Assembly: GCA_964483455.1 (NCBI GenBank)
Contig: CAZACK010000003.1
Location: 1-64,000, forward strand
Direction of reading: 5' to 3'
DNA from: CAYZJD01 sp964483455
GTDB lineage: Bacteria; Acidobacteriota; Terriglobia; Bryobacterales; Bryobacteraceae
Length of the DNA: 64,000 bases
Position 1 is the stretch's first letter. The number at the start of each line of letters is the position of its first letter. This document shows, in pieces, positions 17,134 to 26,371 of the stretch. A model generated the notes under the pieces. It saw nothing but the letters and a program-made list of their open reading frames with translations. It did not search any database and was not told the origin of the DNA. A program made the position numbers and the translations under genes.

Positions 17134-18981
17134 TCACGGCAGCGAAAACGCCACCAGCGCGTCGGCGACGTCCTCGTTGTACTTGTTTCCTCCTCCGGCG
17201 GCAACTACGACGAATTGCTTCCCGGTCGTTCTTCCAAGGTAAGTCATCGGCGTCGCGTGCGCGCTGGCGGGCAGTTTCGTCACCCACAGTTCCTTGCCCG
17301 TGTCTTTGTCGAAGGCGCGGAACCGGCGGTCGTTGGTGGCGCCGATGAACACCAGCCCGCCGGCGGTTACAATCGTTCCTCCAAGATTGGAGGTTCCGGT
17401 GGGCGGCTGGCCCTTGGCAACCAGTTTGTCCACCACGCCGAGCACCGAGCGCCAGCGGAATTCGCCACGGTCGAGGTCGATCGCCGTCAGGTGACCCCAC
17501 GGCGGCTTCTGGCAGGGATACAGGTTCGGATCCCAGAATCGCGCGTTTCGGGTTCCGGAAGCCACCGGCCGGTAGGGCACCTCGGCGCCTTCCGGCCGCT
17601 CGACCATGCGGTAGAGCATGCCGACATCCATCGAGTTGACGTACAGGGTTCGCGTTTCGGGGTCGAACGACGCGCCGCCCCAGTTCGCTCCGCCATTGGT
17701 GCCGGGAAACAGCACGGTCGGCTTGAGGCCGATCGGCGTGTACAGGCCGCCGAACACCGCGCCGTCCACGAGCTTCGCGCAATAGGCGTGCGACTCCAGA
17801 GTGACGTCGGTCAGCTCGTCGGCCTTCATGCCCTGGCGCGCGAACGGGGGCGGCTTGACCGGAAACGGCTGGGTCGGCCATGCGCTCTCGCCGGGGACCT
17901 CGCTCGGCGGGACGGCTCGCTCCTCGATGTCGAACAGCGGCTTGCCGCTCAGCCGGTCGAAGAGGAAGGTGAAGCCCGTCTTGGTGATCTGGGCCACGGC
18001 GGGAACGTTCTTTCCGCCACGCCGCACGGAGACAAGCACGGGCTGCGCCGGAAGATCGTAGTCCCAGATGTCGTGATGCACGGTCTGGAAATGCCACAGC
18101 CGGCGTCCGGTGGCGGCTTCCAGCGCTACCAGCGAATCGCCGAACAGGTTGGCGCCCTTCCGGTCTCCTCCGTAGAAATCGGTGGCCGGCGACGTGAGCG
18201 GCACGTACACGATGCCACGCTCCTCGTCCACGCTGAGCATCGACCAGGCGTTGGCGGTGCCGCGGTCTTTCCAGGACTCGCCCTCCCAGGTGTCGTTGCC
18301 GAATTCACCCTTGCGCGGGACGACATGGAACGTCCACGCCAGCGCGCCGGTCTCGACGTCGAAGGCGCGCACATCACCGAGCGGGCCCCGAGGCTCGCCG
18401 TCGGAAGTCATCGAGCCGCTGATGACGAGGTTCTTGTAAATGGCCGGAGGCGAGGTGAGGCTGTACAGGCGATCCGGGTGCTGCTCGGCGACGCCCTGGC
18501 GGAGATCGATGGAGCCGCCCTGGCCGAAGCCGGCTTCAGGACGGCCGGTGCGGGCGTCGATGGCGAACAGCCGCCCGTCCAGTGTGCCGTAGTAGATTCG
18601 CTTGCGTTTGCCGTCGGTCCAGTATGCCGCCCCGCGATTGATAAACAGCACGTAGTATTTCTGCCGGTCGATCTGCGGATCGAACTTCCAGATCTCGCGG
18701 CCCGTTTCCGCCTCCAGCGCGATCAGCCGGCAGAACGGTGTGGTTACATACAAGACCCCATCGACGACCAGCGGCGTGGCCTCGAACGCGCTCTTGACAG
18801 GCCAGCTCTTTCCGTCGCTCATGTCGCCGGTGTGATACGTCCAGGCAATTTTCAGCCGGCCGACGTTCGTACGGTTGATTTGGGAGAGCGTCGAATACCG
18901 AGCGCCGCCCGCGTCGCCCCCGTAGTGAGTCCACTCCTGGCCGAAGGCGGCGGCCAGCAGAAAGGCCAGCAATACCGGCAC
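17134..18981 (-). CDS. PQQ-dependent dehydrogenase (quinoprotein glucose/alcohol dehydrogenase type)
   Basis: A 615-residue eight-bladed quinoprotein. The signal peptide is VPVLLAFLLAAAFGQ. Then comes the substrate-side opening WTHYGGDAGGARYSTLSQIN, typical of quinoprotein dehydrogenases, followed by repeated tryptophan-docking blades (LIALEAETGREIWKFDP, DYDLPAQPVLVSV, NWGGASFDPETRTLYVNS, FRAFDKDTGKELWVTKLP). No C-type haem motif is present, so electrons would pass to another carrier. The start is a GTG whose G is the last base of the preceding receiver gene's TAG (TAGTG), implying coupling. The substrate, sugar or alcohol, is not determined. Confidence 0.88.
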   Translation of the reverse strand: MPVLLAFLLAAAFGQEWTHYGGDAGGARYSTLSQINRTNVGRLKIAWTYHTGDMSDGKSWPVKSAFEATPLVVDGVLYVTTPFCRLIALEAETGREIWKFDPQIDRQKYYVLFINRGAAYWTDGKRKRIYYGTLDGRLFAIDARTGRPEAGFGQGGSIDLRQGVAEQHPDRLYSLTSPPAIYKNLVISGSMTSDGEPRGPLGDVRAFDVETGALAWTFHVVPRKGEFGNDTWEGESWKDRGTANAWSMLSVDEERGIVYVPLTSPATDFYGGDRKGANLFGDSLVALEAATGRRLWHFQTVHHDIWDYDLPAQPVLVSVRRGGKNVPAVAQITKTGFTFLFDRLSGKPLFDIEERAVPPSEVPGESAWPTQPFPVKPPPFARQGMKADELTDVTLESHAYCAKLVDGAVFGGLYTPIGLKPTVLFPGTNGGANWGGASFDPETRTLYVNSMDVGMLYRMVERPEGAEVPYRPVASGTRNARFWDPNLYPCQKPPWGHLTAIDLDRGEFRWRSVLGVVDKLVAKGQPPTGTSNLGGTIVTAGGLVFIGATNDRRFRAFDKDTGKELWVTKLPASAHATPMTYLGRTTGKQFVVVAAGGGNKYNEDVADALVAFSLP

Positions 18982-19460
18982 TACAGGAAGGCCCTCAGCA
19001 GCCGCGTCTGCACATCTTTGAGATTGGAGTGCGCCGTATCCAGCTCGGCGATCTTGTCTCTCAAGTTACGAAGAAGCTGAGTCCGCTCGATTCCACTGCG
19101 GATGACCAGCAGTAACTGGGCGTTCTCCCACGGCTTCTCGAGATACTGATACAAGCCGACCTCGTTGATCGCCTGAATGGCGCTCTGTTTGTCGGCGTGG
19201 CCCGTGAGCAGGATGCGGGTGGCCTCCGGCTGGAGTTCCTTCGACCGCGCGAGGAGCTGGATGCCGTTCATCTTCGGCATCAGGTAATCGGAAATCACTA
19301 CGTCCACCGGGTCGGTTTCGAGAAACCGGGCGGCCTCTTCCGGGTCCGTGATCCCTTCGACCTGGTAGTCCGTTTCCAGCCGTAGATACGCGCGGAGGCT
19401 GGTGATCACCATGTCTTCGTCGTCGACGATCAGTACCGCCGGTCGTTCATTCTTCAGCAC
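18981..19460 (-). CDS. receiver-domain response regulator without output domain
   Basis: 159 residues from a GTG ending at 19460, which is preceded by AGGAG at suitable spacing and overlaps the kinase gene by 14 bases. The receiver has the acidic pair in VLIVDDEDMV, the phosphorylated Asp in DVVISDYLMPKMNG, the Thr in ILLTGHAD and the Lys in YQYLEKPWE. A short helical tail follows and there is no DNA-binding or enzymatic domain. The YLEKPW form is common in RpfG-like receivers. It probably receives phosphate from the kinase encoded just upstream. Confidence 0.88.
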   Translation of the reverse strand: MLKNERPAVLIVDDEDMVITSLRAYLRLETDYQVEGITDPEEAARFLETDPVDVVISDYLMPKMNGIQLLARSKELQPEATRILLTGHADKQSAIQAINEVGLYQYLEKPWENAQLLLVIRSGIERTQLLRNLRDKIAELDTAHSNLKDVQTRLLRAFL

Positions 19461-20337
19461 AAGGGAAGGCTCCTGAAGGTTTGGCGTTCTTCGTCTGCCT
19501 GATCGGGATGCGCACGTGGAAGGTGGTCCCCTTTCCGGGCGCGCTGTCGAAATCGATGGCGCCGCCGTGGGCCTCGACAACGATCTTGCGGGAGATCGAC
19601 AGCCCCAGTCCGGTGCCGACGCCGAGCGGCTTGGTGGTGAAGCCAGGAGAGAAGATCCGGTTTCGGTGTTCCGGGGCAATGCCGGGCCCGGTGTCGGAGA
19701 TGGATACCTCAAAGCGGTCCCCGTCAACGCGCGTCCGCACCGTGACTGTCCCCTCGCCTTCGATCGCTTGCCCGGCGTTCACCAGGATGTTCAGAAACAC
19801 CTGGCTAAGCAGGTGCGGGTAGCATTCAACCTCGTTGAGATCGCAGAAGTCGGTCTCCACCCGTACGCGCCGGCGATATTCGCAACAGCTCAGCTTGATG
19901 GCGTTGGTCAGAATCTCGTGGAGGTCCACCTTGCGGAGATCCGCCACGTCGGCGCGCGAGTAAGTGCGCAGACCGCGGATCACCGAGCTGATCCGCTCGC
20001 AGGCGAGCTTGTCCACCGACGCCAGGTTCCGCAGCGTGTCGATGATTTCGAGGGCTTTCGCATTCGATCGCGCGAAATCCTCCCCCGACAGCATCACCGC
20101 CAGCTTCTCGAGGGACCGGGAGATCACCTCGTTGTCGGTGAGGATGGAGCTGATCGGGGTGTTGATTTCGTGGACGACTCCGGCCAGCAGGCGCCCGAGG
20201 GACGCCATCTTGTACAACTCGGCCACGCGGCGGTTGGCGGCTTCGAGCTCGGTCCGGAGCTGATCCTCCTGTTGCCCAGGTTCCGCTACCGTCCTGTTGT
20301 CGGACACTACTGAATCCTCATTACCATTATTGCTCAA
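19447..20337 (-). CDS. soluble sensor histidine kinase
   Basis: 296 residues: a short N-terminal coiled coil (about 20-50), the HisKA phosphoacceptor in AGVVHEINTPISSIL, and a HATPase domain with N box FLNILVNAGQAI, G1 SISDTGPGIAPEH, F box NRIFSPGFTTKP and G2 VGTGLGLSISRKIV. No membrane segment or sensor domain is seen, so a partner must supply the signal; the cNMP-binding protein upstream (11-base overlap) is the obvious candidate. The downstream receiver gene overlaps by 14 bases. Confidence 0.9.
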   Translation of the reverse strand: MSNNGNEDSVVSDNRTVAEPGQQEDQLRTELEAANRRVAELYKMASLGRLLAGVVHEINTPISSILTDNEVISRSLEKLAVMLSGEDFARSNAKALEIIDTLRNLASVDKLACERISSVIRGLRTYSRADVADLRKVDLHEILTNAIKLSCCEYRRRVRVETDFCDLNEVECYPHLLSQVFLNILVNAGQAIEGEGTVTVRTRVDGDRFEVSISDTGPGIAPEHRNRIFSPGFTTKPLGVGTGLGLSISRKIVVEAHGGAIDFDSAPGKGTTFHVRIPIRQTKNAKPSGAFPCAEE

Positions 20338-20749
20338 CGAGCTTGCGGAAACGTTTGACGAGGGTCGAGAAGATGGAGGCCGCGATCTCGACGTTGTCCG
20401 AGAGCAAGTCGTAGAAATCGTCGCGGCGGATTCTCAGCAGCTTGGTGTCCTCGAGGGTGCGGGCAACCACCGGCATCGGTTCCTCATCGAATAACGCCCA
20501 GGCTCCCAGAACTTCTCCTTGCCGTGACACATGAAGCTGCCGGCCGTCGCGGGCGAGTTCCACGGATCCGTCGAGGATAACGTACAGAGCGTCCAGCGGC
20601 TTGCCCGGCTCGAGAATGACCAGGCCGGGAGGGCACTTCAATTCCTTCGCCACCGAAGCAATTCGGGAAAGCTGGTGAGGAGTCAGGCTCTGAAGCAGCT
20701 CGACGCCTTCCAGGGCGATCACCTTTTCGACGATGTTCAATTCGGCCAT
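20327..20749 (-). CDS. cyclic-nucleotide-binding domain protein
   Basis: 140 residues consisting almost entirely of one cNMP-binding domain of the CRP fold: FLQSLTP-like opening (LLQSLTPHQLSRIASVA), GLVILEPGKPLDALYVILDG, the phosphate-binding cassette area QGEVLGAWALFDEEPMPVVARTLED, and the last helix DDFYDLLSDN. No helix-turn-helix follows, so it is a regulatory subunit rather than a transcription factor. The cassette lacks a clear Arg in the canonical RxA position as far as I can see (PVVARTLED has ARTL), so cAMP binding is plausible. It sits between the transporter/HEAT gene (16 bases) and the kinase (11-base overlap). Confidence 0.85.
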   Translation of the reverse strand: MAELNIVEKVIALEGVELLQSLTPHQLSRIASVAKELKCPPGLVILEPGKPLDALYVILDGSVELARDGRQLHVSRQGEVLGAWALFDEEPMPVVARTLEDTKLLRIRRDDFYDLLSDNVEIAASIFSTLVKRFRKLVEQ

Positions 20750-20765
20750 CGGATCGTTTCCTTGG

Positions 20766-23501
20766 TCAAGCCAGGGCCGCCTGTGCGGACATCGCCACAA
20801 GCCCGACCTCCGCTCCGGCGCCGCGCGAAGCCTCGGCGATGTCGGGGAGAAGGTCGCGGAAATGCAGTTCGGAGGCGGCAGCGATGGCGCAGGCCACCAG
20901 CCAGGAGTCGCCGGAATGGATCAGCTCCCGCACCGCCTGTTCGGCGGACTTGCTCTGCACCCCGAACAGATCCCGCCCCCGCTCCACCAGGTGCGAGGAT
21001 TCGTCGAGCAAAGGCAACAGGAACTTCTTCAACTCGCGGTCGAGCACGTTGTCCAGGAACTCGAGCGCCGTGGCGTATTGATCGCGGCGGCCGTGATGGA
21101 CGGCGAGGTAGGCGGCATAGATTTCCTTCGGAGGATAGCGCAGCCCAAGGAGGCGGAAGAGCCGTTCGAGCGTCTGCCGCAAGCGCTCGTCGATGCTAGC
21201 CGCCAGCAGCCCGGCGGCGGTGCGGGAGCCTTTGCGGCCTTGGAACGGCGCCAGGATTGCGGTCAGCTCGAAATAGTAGCGGGCTTCTTTCAGGATCTGC
21301 TGCGTGACGAAGGCGCTGCCATAGTCGAGAGTGGGAGCGATTTCGCGGAGGCCGTTGAGAGCCTTCAGCACCGCTGCCCGCAACGTGAGGTCGGTGTGGC
21401 TGATGTGCCGGATCAGCGTGTCCACACTCCGCTGCTCGGGAACCGCCTTGAGTACGCGAGGGATTTGCCGCCGGGTCTCAACCGCTACATTGTCGTCATC
21501 GAGGATGTCGCCAAGGGTGCCCGCGATGCGCGTTCCGTATGCCGCCAGAGCGTCGATGGCCGTCCCACGGAACCGGGCCTCGGCCAGCCGGGCGACGATG
21601 CTTTGCACATAGATCCGGTTCCCGGTCTTGCCGGCGGCATGGAGCGCGGCGGCGACGACCGTGGGATCGTTGTCGGCCAGGAGGCGTCGCAGGATGTCCG
21701 TCCCCTGCTCGCCGCAAAACCCGACGGCGGTGGCGGCCAGCCGGCGCCTCTCGGGATTCGGATCGGAGGCGGCGTGCGTGAGCCAGCCGCAGGCGACAAG
21801 CTCGGTCAAAGCCTCGGCCTGCGAGGCCAGCGCCTCCAGGGTCGCCTCCACGACGCGGGAATCCGGATGATCGAGCATCTCTCGGCCTTGGTCCCGTGCG
21901 TCCGGCGACAGGTCCAGCAGGTATAGGACCGCCGGTCTGACTGCCTGGGGCCGGACGGAGCGGACATCCTCGAGGGCGGCCTCCAGGGCGCCGGGGTAGT
22001 GCAGGGGACGCGCCAGCTCGTAGACCTTTCCCCGCACCTCCTCCAGCGAACTGCCGGCCAGCTCGCCAAGCAGAGGTTCCAGCGAGTAGCCAGGAGCGTC
22101 CGCCAGCAGCGACAGCGCGTAGCTCGCCTGTCGTGCATTCCCGCCACGGGCCGTTTGTTCGAGCAACGCCAGGGTGCCGGAGTCACCCACATTGACCCGC
22201 AGGCTTTCCATGTCGAGCCGCCGGGCGTCCAGACGCTTGCGGACGGTCTGGATGTATTCCCCGCGCGCTCGCCCCGCGAGCACCATCCACACGGCGGCGA
22301 ACCCAATGACAAACAAGGAAACGTAACGGATAGGGATCTCGAGAGTTTGTCTAACAAGGACCAGCAGCAACCCTCCCAGTCCTCGTCCCATGCGATCGAC
22401 AAAGATGTCCACAAACGCCTTGGTGCGGTTCCGCAATTCCATCGGCAGCGGCAAGTACAGCAGCTCCATACCGGTCCGGTTCAAGGTGTAACGGCTGGCG
22501 GCGTCCGTCAGCTTGGCGACGGTTGCCGCGCTCAGGCCGGGAAACGCAAAACTGGCTACAGACGCAGCCGAGATCGCGGTCGGCGCCACCAGCAGCGTCC
22601 CGCCCACTCCAAGCCGCCGGACAATCGCGGTTGTGAGAAAAAGCTGAAGGACGATGGTCACTGCGTTCAGGTAGATGCCGTAGAAGGTTCCGAGAAACGC
22701 CGTGAGTTCCGCCTTCGTCTGATACATGCTCTTGGCCATGTCCTTGAACTGGAACTCCAGCAGGACATCCACCATGTAGTTCACGGTGATGATTCCGACG
22801 ATTACTTGGAGATGCCTGTGGCGTCCAAGGGCGACCGTGATGTCGCGAAAGGAGAATGCCTCGTCGCCCTCGCCGGCCATGTGGCCCGTCAGGACAACCC
22901 CCTTCTGTGCGATCGCTGCGCGGAACGACCCATAAGCGAGAACGACCATCGCCGAGCTGGCCAGCAGCAGTCCTCGCGTCCCGATGTGATGCACCATGAA
23001 GCTCGTGAAGGTTCCCCCGAACGCGGCGCCAAGAACCGCCCCCGCCCCGAGCAAGCCGTACACCCGCTTCGCCTCCCTCGGCGTAAAGACGTTGGAGGCC
23101 ACCACCCAGCCCTGGGTCACCATCACAATGCTGAACAGCTTCACCCAGACATTGAACGCATAGATCAGCCATGAAAACTCGGAGTCAATCAGCGCCCAGA
23201 AGGCCAGGAGAACCCCGACCGCCAGTGCCATCGTCCAGTTGACGGCCTTTGCCAGGGAGGTTCGGACCGCCACCCTGGTGTAGAGGTAGGCGAGCAGCCC
23301 TCCCGCCGCCGCGATCAGGATGAACAGGCCGGGCAGTCTGTCGATGTCGAACTTGTTCAGAAACGCCGAGTCCGCCACAGGCCGCTGCACGTAATAAGCG
23401 AACAGGATGCAGAGCAGGTAAAGGCCCATGAAGAGGGTCCGCGCACGTTCCCCTTCGCGAATGTCGAATGTATTGAGCCAGATGGACCTGAGCTTTCGCA
23501 T
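20766..23501 (-). CDS. NTP/NDP-translocase-like membrane domain fused to HEAT repeats
   Basis: 911 residues. Residues about 1-430 form some 12 membrane helices resembling the ATP/ADP (Npt/Tlc) translocase family: FMGLYLLCILFAYYVQRPVADSAFL, WLIYAFNVWVKLFSIVMVTQ and NRTGMELLYLPLPMELRNRTKAFVD are recognisable family stretches. Residues about 450-900 are HEAT-like repeats (AVRPAVLYLLDLSPDARDQG, VVAAALHAAGKTGNRI, LRAAVLKALNGLREIAP). Such fusions, often also with a cNMP-binding domain, occur in Cyanobacteria and other free-living bacteria and probably do not act as energy parasitism transporters. Here the cNMP domain is a separate gene immediately downstream. The ATG ending at 23501 is chosen; the frame remains open further upstream without coding character. 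Confidence 0.8.
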   Translation of the reverse strand: MRKLRSIWLNTFDIREGERARTLFMGLYLLCILFAYYVQRPVADSAFLNKFDIDRLPGLFILIAAAGGLLAYLYTRVAVRTSLAKAVNWTMALAVGVLLAFWALIDSEFSWLIYAFNVWVKLFSIVMVTQGWVVASNVFTPREAKRVYGLLGAGAVLGAAFGGTFTSFMVHHIGTRGLLLASSAMVVLAYGSFRAAIAQKGVVLTGHMAGEGDEAFSFRDITVALGRHRHLQVIVGIITVNYMVDVLLEFQFKDMAKSMYQTKAELTAFLGTFYGIYLNAVTIVLQLFLTTAIVRRLGVGGTLLVAPTAISAASVASFAFPGLSAATVAKLTDAASRYTLNRTGMELLYLPLPMELRNRTKAFVDIFVDRMGRGLGGLLLVLVRQTLEIPIRYVSLFVIGFAAVWMVLAGRARGEYIQTVRKRLDARRLDMESLRVNVGDSGTLALLEQTARGGNARQASYALSLLADAPGYSLEPLLGELAGSSLEEVRGKVYELARPLHYPGALEAALEDVRSVRPQAVRPAVLYLLDLSPDARDQGREMLDHPDSRVVEATLEALASQAEALTELVACGWLTHAASDPNPERRRLAATAVGFCGEQGTDILRRLLADNDPTVVAAALHAAGKTGNRIYVQSIVARLAEARFRGTAIDALAAYGTRIAGTLGDILDDDNVAVETRRQIPRVLKAVPEQRSVDTLIRHISHTDLTLRAAVLKALNGLREIAPTLDYGSAFVTQQILKEARYYFELTAILAPFQGRKGSRTAAGLLAASIDERLRQTLERLFRLLGLRYPPKEIYAAYLAVHHGRRDQYATALEFLDNVLDRELKKFLLPLLDESSHLVERGRDLFGVQSKSAEQAVRELIHSGDSWLVACAIAAASELHFRDLLPDIAEASRGAGAEVGLVAMSAQAALA

Positions 23502-23592
23502 GCGGCGCGTCAGATGAGGATTCCGCCGGCAGGCGGGCAGCCAATGCGCGAGTGTATCATATCCGATAGACCGTACCGGCCGAAACGAAGCG

Positions 23593-25149
23593 ATGGGAAC
23601 CGTCACTACCAAGAAGAGGCGTACTGTGCCGGCTGTCACGCAGACGTGGATCCGGGCTGTCCGAAAGCTGCAAGCCAAGGACGAGACAGTGGCTCGACCG
23701 GACTCCCGGGGGACTGGCGTCGGCATCAGCGTGAAGCGCGTCTGGGCGTTCCTGTTTCCGGAAGAGGCCGAGCGTGACTCAGGGTTTCGGGCGGAACTGC
23801 TGCGCCTCTGCCGCCAGGGGCTCTGGGTGATCGCGGCGGTGGAGATCGCGGTGCCGGTATTCATGCTGCTGGCGCAGTTCCTCCTTCTGAGAAATCCGTT
23901 GACAAGTTGGCGCATTCGAGGCGCGCAAGCAGTCGCCGTGATGGTCGTTGGGATTGCGACGGCCCTGGCGGCGCGGGCCAAGCCGGAACTCGAAACGGCA
24001 CGAGCGTTCGGCTGGCTGTCCGGGCTGGCGGCCGGGATGATCCTGATTGCGTTTTCCCTGCTGTTGCACGGACGAGGGGAGGCCGGCGACCATTACATCC
24101 CTGGCCAGATCACCATGGTCCTGCTGGTTGCCCTCGGCGCGCTGCCCTTTCGCCCCGTGCACACATTCTCACTGGGCATGTCGTTGTGGATCTGTTACGT
24201 CCTGGCAGGCTGGGCTGCCTTGCGCTGGAACGCCCTGTCCGGCATCGATCAAGACGGCACGCAGGGGATCTTCATCCTGATGATCACGCTGCTGAGCATG
24301 GCGCTGACCGCCGTGCTTTACGCGGAGCGGCGGGGCAATCACCAGGCGCACCAGGATGCGATTCGCGCCTCCGAGAGCCTGTGCCGGGCGCAGTCCCGCG
24401 TCCTGCTCGCCGAGAACGCCGCGTCGCTGGGACGGCTGGCGGCGGCGTTGAGCCACGAGCTGAACAATCCCGTCGGCGCACTGCGGAGCGCCGTGGACAC
24501 GATGCTGCTGCTGGCCGCCCGGCAGGCCACCTCGCCGCCGGAGGAGCACCAGCGCCTGGTCGTGCTCCAGGCGGACCTGCGCCGTTCGATCAACGATTCC
24601 GCGCGGCGCCTGCACCAGATCGTCGCCCGGCTGCAACGGTTCACCAATCTCGACAAGGCCGACATCCAGCCGGCGGACGTCAACGGGCTGGTGGGCGACG
24701 TGGTCGCGCTGATGGAACCCGAGGTCAAAGGCTCTGTGAAGTTGGAGCTGGATCTTCAGCCCGTTCGCCCGCTGCTGTGCCGCCCGCAGCAGCTCAGCGC
24801 CGTGTTCACCAGCCTTCTGCATAACGCGATCGAGGCCATTCAGAACGGCGACGGCTGGGTGCGCGTCTTCACCCGCGACCAGGGTTCCCAGGTAGAGGTC
24901 CGGATCATCGATACCGGCCGCGGCATGCCCGCCGAGGAGCTGGCGACCGTTTTCGACCCCGGGTTCAAAATCAGTGGCACCCGCGTGCGCACGGGCAACT
25001 GGAGCCTGTTCAGCTCGCGGCAGATTGTTCGGGAGCACGGGGGCGACATCCATATACAGAGCGTCGAGGGGCAAGGAACCACGGTCAGCGTGATGCTGCC
25101 GCGTTTGAGCGAAGCGGAGCTGGAGCACCGCTCGCCGAGTCGTTCGTAG
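23593..25149 (+). CDS. membrane-bound sensor histidine kinase
   Basis: 518 residues. After a basic N-terminus there are about six membrane helices between residues 75 and 245 (LWVIAAVEIAVPVFMLLAQF, AVAVMVVGIATALAARA, GLAAGMILIAFSLLLHG, FSLGMSLWICYVLAGWAAL). The HisKA site is AALSHELNNPVGALRSAVD near residue 290, and the ATPase domain has N box LLHNAIEAIQNG and G1 IIDTGRGMPAEEL. The usual G2 GTGLGL is replaced by RVRTGNWSLFSSRQIV. Transcribed divergently from the transporter/HEAT gene and followed after 34 bases by the receiver-kinase hybrid. Confidence 0.85.
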   Translation: MGTVTTKKRRTVPAVTQTWIRAVRKLQAKDETVARPDSRGTGVGISVKRVWAFLFPEEAERDSGFRAELLRLCRQGLWVIAAVEIAVPVFMLLAQFLLLRNPLTSWRIRGAQAVAVMVVGIATALAARAKPELETARAFGWLSGLAAGMILIAFSLLLHGRGEAGDHYIPGQITMVLLVALGALPFRPVHTFSLGMSLWICYVLAGWAALRWNALSGIDQDGTQGIFILMITLLSMALTAVLYAERRGNHQAHQDAIRASESLCRAQSRVLLAENAASLGRLAAALSHELNNPVGALRSAVDTMLLLAARQATSPPEEHQRLVVLQADLRRSINDSARRLHQIVARLQRFTNLDKADIQPADVNGLVGDVVALMEPEVKGSVKLELDLQPVRPLLCRPQQLSAVFTSLLHNAIEAIQNGDGWVRVFTRDQGSQVEVRIIDTGRGMPAEELATVFDPGFKISGTRVRTGNWSLFSSRQIVREHGGDIHIQSVEGQGTTVSVMLPRLSEAELEHRSPSRS

Positions 25150-25183
25150 CCGGCGGCGGCCGAAAGGTTGGGCCCCAGTTCAG

Positions 25184-26371
25184 GTGAGCCAGCCCAAAGT
25201 TCTGATCATCGACGACGAAGAGGCGGGCCGTTTCGGGCTGCGGCGCGCCCTGTCGACTCAGGGCTACGAGCTGGAAGAGGCAGCCGACGGCCTGTCCGGC
25301 TGGGACAAGATCGAGTCCTTCCGGCCGGACGTAATCGTCTCCGACATTAACATGCCGGGCATGGACGGCCTGACGCTTCTGCAACGCGTCAACCAGGCCG
25401 AGGAGCCGCCGCTGGTGGTGCTGATCACCGCCTACGGCTCCGAACAGATCGCGGCGGAGGCGTTGCGCCGCGGAGCGTACGATTACGTCGCCAAGCCGTT
25501 CGAAATCGCCGAATTGCGGCGGGCGGTTTCAAGCGCCATCGACAAGCAGCGTCTGCTCCGGGAGAATCGCTACTACGTCCGCGAGCTCCAGCGGATGTAC
25601 GAGGAGCTGAAGGAATCGCAGGCGGCCAGGGTCCAGGCCGAGAAGATGGCGTCGCTGGGCCGGCTGGTGGCCGGGGTGGCCCACGAAATCAACAATCCGC
25701 TGGGAGTGCTTCAGTCCGGCACCGGCACGGTGGAACTGGCGGCTCGCAAGATCGGCGAGTGGTGCCGGGAGCAGCCTCCGGAAACGGCCGCACGAGTCCG
25801 GGACCTGGTGGAAATCCTGACCACGACTGCCGCCCAGTCCCGCGCGGCGGCTGAGCGCATCCATGCGGTGGTGACCAATCTCCGGCAGTTCGCGCAACTC
25901 GACCGCGCCGACGTGCGGAGGGTAGACGTGCACGAGGGCCTGAACAGCACGCTCCGGCTGCTGGAGCACGAGTTGTCTCAGCATGCGGACATCGTCAAGG
26001 AATATGGAGAGCTGCCGGAGATCGACTGCCGCCCACGCGAACTGAACCAAGTCTTCATGAACCTGCTGCTGAATGCCAGGGACGCCATCGAGCAGACCTC
26101 CAGGCGCGGGGAGATTCGGATCAGGACATCGTGCGAAGGCGAGGCCGTGCGGATCGAGATCGCCGACACGGGCTGCGGCATCCCGCCGGAGAATCTCGAC
26201 AAGATTTTCGATCCAGGCTTCACGACGAAGGGGGTTCGCGTGGGGACCGGGCTGGGGCTGCCGATCTGCCACCAGATCATCCGCGCGCACCACGGCCGCA
26301 TCGACGTGAGCAGTGAGCCGGGCTCGGGCGCCGCGTTTACGGTGAGCCTGCCGGTGAGATGGCTGGAATGA
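25184..26371 (+). CDS. soluble receiver-histidine kinase hybrid
   Basis: 395 residues from a GTG. A receiver comes first (residues 1-120): acidic pair in VLIIDDEEAG, phospho-Asp in DVIVSDINMPGMDG, Lys in YDYVAKPFEIA. A coiled coil follows (125-160), then HisKA with GVAHEINNPLGVLQ and a HATPase domain with LLLNARDAI, IADTGCGIPPENLDKIF and GTGLGLPICHQII. There is no membrane segment. Receiver-first hybrids usually take phosphate from an upstream kinase and tune their own catalytic domain; the membrane kinase before it is the likely donor. Its stop overlaps the next start as ATGA. Confidence 0.88.
   Translation: MSQPKVLIIDDEEAGRFGLRRALSTQGYELEEAADGLSGWDKIESFRPDVIVSDINMPGMDGLTLLQRVNQAEEPPLVVLITAYGSEQIAAEALRRGAYDYVAKPFEIAELRRAVSSAIDKQRLLRENRYYVRELQRMYEELKESQAARVQAEKMASLGRLVAGVAHEINNPLGVLQSGTGTVELAARKIGEWCREQPPETAARVRDLVEILTTTAAQSRAAAERIHAVVTNLRQFAQLDRADVRRVDVHEGLNSTLRLLEHELSQHADIVKEYGELPEIDCRPRELNQVFMNLLLNARDAIEQTSRRGEIRIRTSCEGEAVRIEIADTGCGIPPENLDKIFDPGFTTKGVRVGTGLGLPICHQIIRAHHGRIDVSSEPGSGAAFTVSLPVRWLE

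Noticed and set aside
16516..19080. 854-codon plus-strand ORF
   Set aside because: It is antisense to the phosphatase, PQQ dehydrogenase and receiver genes, all well supported. His/Arg/Gln-rich composition is typical of GC-rich shadow frames.
20766..23501. ATP/ADP exchange as an energy parasite
   Set aside because: The window is from a large free-living-type genome and the HEAT fusion form is known outside parasites.
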